Below, one piece after another: positions 60,397-64,000 of a DNA stretch of 64,000 bases (positions within the stretch are counted from its first letter, which is position 1; each line of letters starts with the position of its first letter). The stretch spans positions 1,054,001 through 1,118,000 of the forward strand of contig NZ_AP018222.1 in the NCBI RefSeq assembly GCF_002368035.1. Reading direction: 5' to 3'. The notes beneath the pieces were generated by a model that had not been told where the DNA came from, searched no databases, and saw only the letters and a list, made by a program, of their open reading frames with translations. The position numbers and the translations under genes are program-made. The DNA comes from Nostoc linckia NIES-25. Its GTDB lineage: Bacteria; Cyanobacteriota; Cyanobacteriia; Cyanobacteriales; Nostocaceae.

Positions 60397-60871
60397 ATTT
60401 GTGTGTTCGTTGATGAATAAAAGAGACGTTGCAATACAACGTCTCTACAATCATTTTTATACATGCGATCGCCAACATACCAATTCTGTTTAGTTATTAC
60501 TTTTACATAAAGAATCAAGAACAAATCATAAAGGATAAATGACTAATAACTTTAAATTTAATGATGTCTAATAAACAGCAATAAGCTGGCTGAATATATA
60601 CTGAGTAACTATCTATATTCATACTATTGGTTTAGATAAATACTTGGTTTGTTAACATAAATTGCATCTTTAGTTAGAGGCTGAATGTATCAGCAACTGT
60701 TGTACTTGAAGCAAGTGTAAGGAGTAGCTTTATGAGGAGTAAGGGGGAGAGATTTTCCTAACTCCTCATGTTCTTAAAGATATGATAAATTTACTGATTC
60801 ATAGAAAAACGAGCGCTAAAAGATTGCAAAATTTTACTGACATTACACCTCAAAAAATTGCGTATGACTTG
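60397..60871. other. Gap with palindromic repeats
   Basis: 60422-60446 is a partial copy of the AGAGACGTTGC palindrome of 3723-3751. 60732-60769 forms a stem ATGAGGAGT / ACTCCTCAT that could end the GST transcript, which runs the other way. No gene is seen. Confidence 0.55.
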
Positions 60872-61537
60872 TTATTTAGTCTTATTGTCTTTATATCTAC
60901 GCAATCTCACCAAAGCTCTAACTCGCCCTTTAAATAGTTCAAATTCTTCGGCGCTTAATTTAGTTTTCTGCCATGCCGGACGTTGCATCAAGCGATCGCA
61001 CCACTCATATATTTTGGTGTAATTATTAAGATTAATACCTAAATTAGGTAATGAAAGTACGCCCACTCCCGCAACAATATCTGCTAAAGTTAACTGTTCG
61101 CTACCAAAAAAAGAGCGATTGCCAAGCACTTGTGTAAAAAAATTCAGTACCTTATCTATATGCTGCCTTGCTTGTGCAGCTTGTGGTGAATCTTCGCTTT
61201 CATAAATAAGTGAAACTATCTGTGGAAATAATTCATTACCAGTAACTAATTGCACCATCCTCACCGTAGCTAATGCTTGAGGTTCAGAAGGTAGCATCGC
61301 AGGTGTGGGATATTTAGTTTCCAAGTAATCCATAATTGCCAGAGATTCCACAACTCGAAAACCGCAATCCACCACAACCGGAATATGATGAAATGGGTTA
61401 GTTTCCACAAATTCTGGTTGTAATTGATCGCCATCCAACTTTATTAAAACTGGTTCAAAAGCAATCTCTTTTTCTAGTAAAGTCAGCCACACACGACGAG
61501 CATTTGGCGAGATAGGATTGTAGTAAAATTTCAGCAT
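60872..61537 (-). CDS. Glutathione S-transferase family protein
   Basis: A 221-residue GST. N-terminal thioredoxin-like domain (~1-80) with FYYNPISPNARRVWLTL at the catalytic position, cis-Pro in FHHIPVVV, and the Glu-Ser pair for the gamma-glutamyl group in VVESLAIMDYLE. An all-helical C-terminal domain follows (SEQLTLADIVAG is the N-capping box). It conjugates glutathione to electrophiles or reduces peroxides. It is downstream of the thioesterase gene on the same strand (99-bp gap containing a dispersed repeat) and may belong to the TetR-controlled set. Confidence 0.88.
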   Translation of the reverse strand: MLKFYYNPISPNARRVWLTLLEKEIAFEPVLIKLDGDQLQPEFVETNPFHHIPVVVDCGFRVVESLAIMDYLETKYPTPAMLPSEPQALATVRMVQLVTGNELFPQIVSLIYESEDSPQAAQARQHIDKVLNFFTQVLGNRSFFGSEQLTLADIVAGVGVLSLPNLGINLNNYTKIYEWCDRLMQRPAWQKTKLSAEEFELFKGRVRALVRLRRYKDNKTK

Positions 61538-61636
61538 GTTGAAACCTCGATAAATAACATATTACTCAGAATTCAGTTTTCATCTCGTAGGGTGTGTTAT
61601 GCCGCAGGCTAACGCACCATGTTAGATAGTTATGTT

Positions 61637-62107
61637 TCATATACTGAATCCTGAATTCTTAGGTTCATCCTGAATCACTTGCTGATAATGAAAATATTTC
61701 TTCTGCAATTCTTCTGGAATTCTAATCGGGCGACCATTTTGCAAACTAACAAAAGCACCTTTTTGTGTAGCTACTGCTGCTAACTCATCGTTAGATAAAA
61801 TTTCAGCTTTCACAGTCCACTTCAAACGGCCTACATTACTCAACCATAAACGCCCAATCACGCGATCGCTAATTTTTATCGAACGTTTATATTCAATTTC
61901 TGTCCCAGCTAAAATAGGCGCATATCCTTGCTCAAGTTGTTGATTGAGTTCCCAATATTCATCTAAAAATTTTAAACGTAAATCCTCTAGCCATCTGATG
62001 TAGACAATATTGCTCACAATTCCCACAAAATCAATATCATAAGTCCTCACAGGAATTGCCAAAACTACTTCTAATGGTCTATGCAATTTATCATCTATTA
62101 GCATCAT
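61637..62107 (-). CDS. Acyl-CoA thioesterase-like hotdog protein (4HBT family)
   Basis: A 156-residue hotdog-fold protein. VRTYDIDFVGIVSNIVYIRW has the 4HBT signature with Asp in the DFxGIVSN stretch, then RLKFLDEYWE. The family hydrolyses acyl-CoA or 4-hydroxybenzoyl-CoA thioesters. The C-terminus runs to EPKNSGFSI. A palindromic operator (62135-62148) lies 28 bases before the start, so the gene is probably controlled by the TetR protein encoded ~500 bp upstream. Confidence 0.85.
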   Translation of the reverse strand: MMLIDDKLHRPLEVVLAIPVRTYDIDFVGIVSNIVYIRWLEDLRLKFLDEYWELNQQLEQGYAPILAGTEIEYKRSIKISDRVIGRLWLSNVGRLKWTVKAEILSNDELAAVATQKGAFVSLQNGRPIRIPEELQKKYFHYQQVIQDEPKNSGFSI

Positions 62108-62134
62108 AATTTCTCCTCAATAACATAATTCTAA

Positions 62135-62148
62135 GACCGATCGGTCTG
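62135..62148. promoter_or_regulatory. Palindromic operator AGACCGATCGGTCT
   Basis: A perfect 14-bp palindrome 28 bases before the thioesterase start. It matches the site before the tetR gene (63210-63221, GACCAATTGGTC) at all but the central positions: common form GACC-R-AT-Y-GGTC. This is the classic layout for a TetR-type dimer site. Confidence 0.8.
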
Positions 62149-62217
62149 TAATTTAGCAAAATTATCCCCCTTAGAGAATTGTGGCTAATTCTTTCCTCTA
62201 AACGAATTAGGATAATT

Positions 62218-62607
62218 TTAAACTTCTACTTTGTAGTTTAAGATTAACTCATCACCTGGTAAACCTCTAATTCCCCAGTTATGTTTAGGTGTTTCAAAAA
62301 TTGTAATTTCAATATCTGTAAAAGAAATATTCAATTTTTCATGGATATTTTGAATCAGGTGATTAATTAGCTGTTTTTTAGTTTCCACCGAGCGTCCCTC
62401 AAACATACTAATTTCAATAATCAGATAATTGTTAGATCGATCGGGTGGATAATAGAAGTCTGAATCGTCAAGTGGGAAAAAACGGTGAAATCTCTTATCA
62501 GGAGGAAGCTGCAAAATCTCGATCGCACAGTCATGGATAATATTTGATAGCTTTGCTTTAATCGGATTTAATCGATCTGCTAAACCATATACCTTGATTT
62601 GCGCCAT
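62218..62607 (-). CDS. Tautomerase-superfamily protein (Tautomerase_2 type)
   Basis: A 129-residue protein. IIEISMFEGRSVETKKQLIN and ITIFETPKHNWGIRGLPGDE are the family core, in the order seen in Tautomerase_2 members. The catalytic amino-terminal Pro of 4-oxalocrotonate tautomerases is not present: the protein begins MAQIKVYG, so Ala follows Met. Either this subfamily works differently or it is not a classic tautomerase. The tetR stop lies five bases before its start, so both are in one operon. Confidence 0.82.
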   Translation of the reverse strand: MAQIKVYGLADRLNPIKAKLSNIIHDCAIEILQLPPDKRFHRFFPLDDSDFYYPPDRSNNYLIIEISMFEGRSVETKKQLINHLIQNIHEKLNISFTDIEITIFETPKHNWGIRGLPGDELILNYKVEV

Positions 62608-62611
62608 ATAT

Positions 62612-63199
62612 TTAAAGGTAAGTTTTCATGTATTGATTGAGATAATTAATTACCCTGTGCATGTGAATTGAATCTCCATAAAGCTTGCTCATCATCACGG
62701 CTCCTTCTAAAGTTGCAATGATAATGCTAGCAATTTCATCAGCATCCACATCAGGACGAATTTCACCTTTTGCAATTCCCGTTTCAATAATTCTACGAAT
62801 CAGATTCAGCCAAGAGTTCATCGCTTGTTGAGCGCGATCGCGCAGAACCGGATGAGTATCATCACTCTCAACAGCAGTATTCAGCAATGGACATCCCCCC
62901 TTGATAGGTGGATTTTCTGCAAAGCTGCTAAAAACTCCAATTATCGCTTGCAGCCGTTCCACTGCATGGCGTTTGTTTCGCAGAGCCGATCTAGTATGCT
63001 CTTGGATGCGAGCGATCGCAAACTCAAAAGCCTGGAGCGCTAAATCATCCTTGCTTTGGAAATGATTATAAATTCCTCCTTTCTGCAATCCAGTGGCACG
63101 CATAATGTCAGACATTGATGACCCTGCATATCCCTGCTGATTAAACAGTTCGGCTGCTTGCTGGAGAATTCTGCTTTTTGTTTCTTCACCTTTAGACAT
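62612..63199 (-). CDS. TetR/AcrR-family transcriptional regulator
   Basis: A 195-residue regulator. N-terminal HTH (~10-55): RILQQAAELFNQQGYAGSSM, then SDIMRATGLQKGGIYNHF. The helical C-terminal ligand-binding domain follows with GGCPLLNTAVE near residue 100, which contains a Cys that could sense electrophiles. A palindromic site (63210-63221) covers the region 11 bases before its start, so it likely represses itself and, through 62135-62148, the thioesterase gene. Targets with GST and tautomerase functions suggest a response to electrophilic or quinone-type compounds. Confidence 0.92.
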   Translation of the reverse strand: MSKGEETKSRILQQAAELFNQQGYAGSSMSDIMRATGLQKGGIYNHFQSKDDLALQAFEFAIARIQEHTRSALRNKRHAVERLQAIIGVFSSFAENPPIKGGCPLLNTAVESDDTHPVLRDRAQQAMNSWLNLIRRIIETGIAKGEIRPDVDADEIASIIIATLEGAVMMSKLYGDSIHMHRVINYLNQYMKTYL

Positions 63200-63209
63200 G
63201 AATTTTTAC

Positions 63210-63221
63210 GACCAATTGGTC
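63210..63221. promoter_or_regulatory. Palindromic operator GACCAATTGGTC before tetR
   Basis: A perfect 12-bp palindrome, 11 bases before the tetR ATG, matching the 62135-62148 site. Binding here would block initiation, giving autorepression. Confidence 0.8.
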
Positions 63222-63717
63222 TGATTTAAATTACCATTATCAACTTTCTAAGTCAAGTATTTTTCAATATAGAGTATTCGGGGCTGTTGACCGTTGACTG
63301 TTTAGCAAGGAGTCATTAACGAAGGCAGGGGAAAAGGTTAAAGGTTAAAGGTTAAAGGTTAAAGGTTAAAGGGAAAAGGTTAAAGGGAAAAGGAATAAAT
63401 TTAATCTTTCGCCTTTTCCCCTTACCCCTTTCCCTTTCCCCATGCCCCATGCCCCATGCGCCATTCACTATACAAACCAAATACAGTAGACGTTCGATCC
63501 TAATTGCTATTAAAATACGGTAAGCTAGTCGGATTACCGGGTTTTATGTTTAAAACTGCAAACAAATTAGTCAGGAGTCGTAATTCAATAATCGGTGAAC
63601 AGTGAACAGCTATCAAGGCTTAGTTTGGGGATTTTAACCCAGCTTAGTCTCCTCACTGATAACAATACTGCGATCGTGCGGACACTTGATAACTGATTCT
63701 TGAAATTCCCGAAGAAT
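63222..63717. other. Gap between divergent tetR and transporter genes
   Basis: It holds (GGTTAAA)x5, A/G-rich runs mirrored by C/T-rich runs (63371-63460, able to fold back), and a few CCATGCCCCATGCCCC units. No gene is seen. Confidence 0.5.
63336..63370 (+). repeat. Heptamer tandem repeat (GGTTAAA)x5
   Basis: Five perfect tandem heptamers, with diverged units (GGGAAAAGGTTAAAGGG) behind. This is an STRR-type repeat. Confidence 0.9.
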
Positions 63718-64000
63718 ATGCACTATCTACTATTACCATTTTTAAGCTTCTTCGTTGGCATCATTGTTGGTTTAACGGGAATTGGCGGAGCCTCTCTCAT
63801 CACGCCAATGTTGATTTTTTTCTTTCAGGTTCCGCCTTCCATTGCTGTGAGTTCTGATGTTGTGGCTGCCACATTAATGAAGATTGTCGGTAGCGTCAAG
63901 CATTGGGAACAGAAAACCCTTGACACAGAAATTGTCAAATGGCTGGCATTCGGGAGCGTTCCAGGCTCACTGTTCGGTGTAGGAATTTTGCACTTCATTA
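63718..64000 (+). CDS. TauE/SafE-family transporter, N-terminal part (cut by window edge)
   Basis: Starts with ATG at 63718 as MHYLLLPFLSFFVGIIVGLT and continues GIGGASLITPMLIFFFQVPP, the first half of the TauE/SafE duplicated domain (GLTGIGG...TP). It runs open through AVSSDVVAATLMKIVGSV to the window end (about 94 residues). The family exports or imports sulfite, sulfonates or other organic anions across the inner membrane; the substrate here is unknown. Confidence 0.88.
   Translation, partial: MHYLLLPFLSFFVGIIVGLTGIGGASLITPMLIFFFQVPPSIAVSSDVVAATLMKIVGSVKHWEQKTLDTEIVKWLAFGSVPGSLFGVGILHFI

Noticed and set aside
1..64000. tRNA, rRNA, integrase or prophage genes
   Set aside because: I looked for TTCGA-type T-loops, integrase motifs and phage structural genes and recognised none.

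Overview
The window comes from a cyanobacterium, most likely a filamentous Nostocales-type one. The HIP1 octamer GCGATCGC occurs throughout. There is a CO2-uptake NDH-1 gene set (ndhF/ndhD paralogues plus a CO2 hydration protein). Ycf35-, Ycf46- and GUN4-type proteins are present, along with large WD40/AAA proteins, RTX exoproteins, and many short palindromic and heptamer tandem repeats of the kind known from Nostoc, Anabaena and Calothrix. No rRNA, tRNA or CRISPR array was recognised.

Layout. 1-10.3 kb: the start of ilvD (runs off the left edge), a secreted alpha-amylase, a bacterial PARG-type macrodomain protein, a MOSC/alkyltransferase-like fusion, a membrane alpha/beta hydrolase, a solitary tnpB (IS200/IS605 type) and rsgA. 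10.7-28.5 kb: the most unusual part, described below. 28.6-33.8 kb: a small exported protein, an alpha/beta hydrolase, a tRNA-dihydrouridine synthase, a repeat-rich gap with nested MITE-like insertions and a gene fragment, a D-lactate dehydrogenase-type enzyme and a small membrane protein. 34.2-40.3 kb: ndhF, a Tat-exported beta-carbonic anhydrase, ndhD and cup, all on the + strand. 40.7-49.1 kb: a glycine/alanine-rich small protein, a DUF559 protein bracketed by inverted repeats, pcrA, and a pair of AAA-like ATPases, one carrying 14 WD40 repeats. 50.2-59.5 kb: a 2843-residue RTX/cadherin-like/FG-GAP exoprotein with a decayed RTX relic behind it, a small ORF and a lone DUF2281-type protein. 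59.6-64 kb: a DsbA-like thiol oxidoreductase, then glutathione S-transferase, thioesterase, tautomerase and TetR genes with two matching palindromic operators, and the start of a TauE/SafE transporter.

The 10.7-28.5 kb island. One part resembles a dedicated chaperone set: a Ycf46-like AAA+ ATPase gene carrying a single in-frame TGA, two Ycf35 (DUF1257) proteins, and an operon of DUF2997, a membrane-anchored GrpE-like protein and an Hsp70. The other part is an operon of STM4011-STM4015-type genes: two radical SAM enzymes, an ATP-grasp enzyme, a sulfatase-fold hydrolase and three leucine-rich-repeat proteins. Six proteins on both sides share one N-terminal module, ([YF]-DAVL-[GR]-G ... VLGG-[IL]-EGV) followed by HEAT-like repeats. 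It is joined to four kinds of C-terminal part: GUN4, HEAT only, WD40, and STM4015-type LRR. The three LRR proteins also share a C-terminal tail, RY-x-[ST]-V-x-E. I infer an undescribed system in which tagged scaffold proteins are modified by the radical SAM/ATP-grasp enzymes and possibly handled by the Hsp70/AAA partners. The gene content is read directly from the sequence; the mechanism is inference.

Genome texture. Short repeats have entered coding sequence in frame at least three times (tnpB, a HEAT protein and a radical SAM gene). Several other genes end inside repeats, which suggests an actively spreading repeat population.
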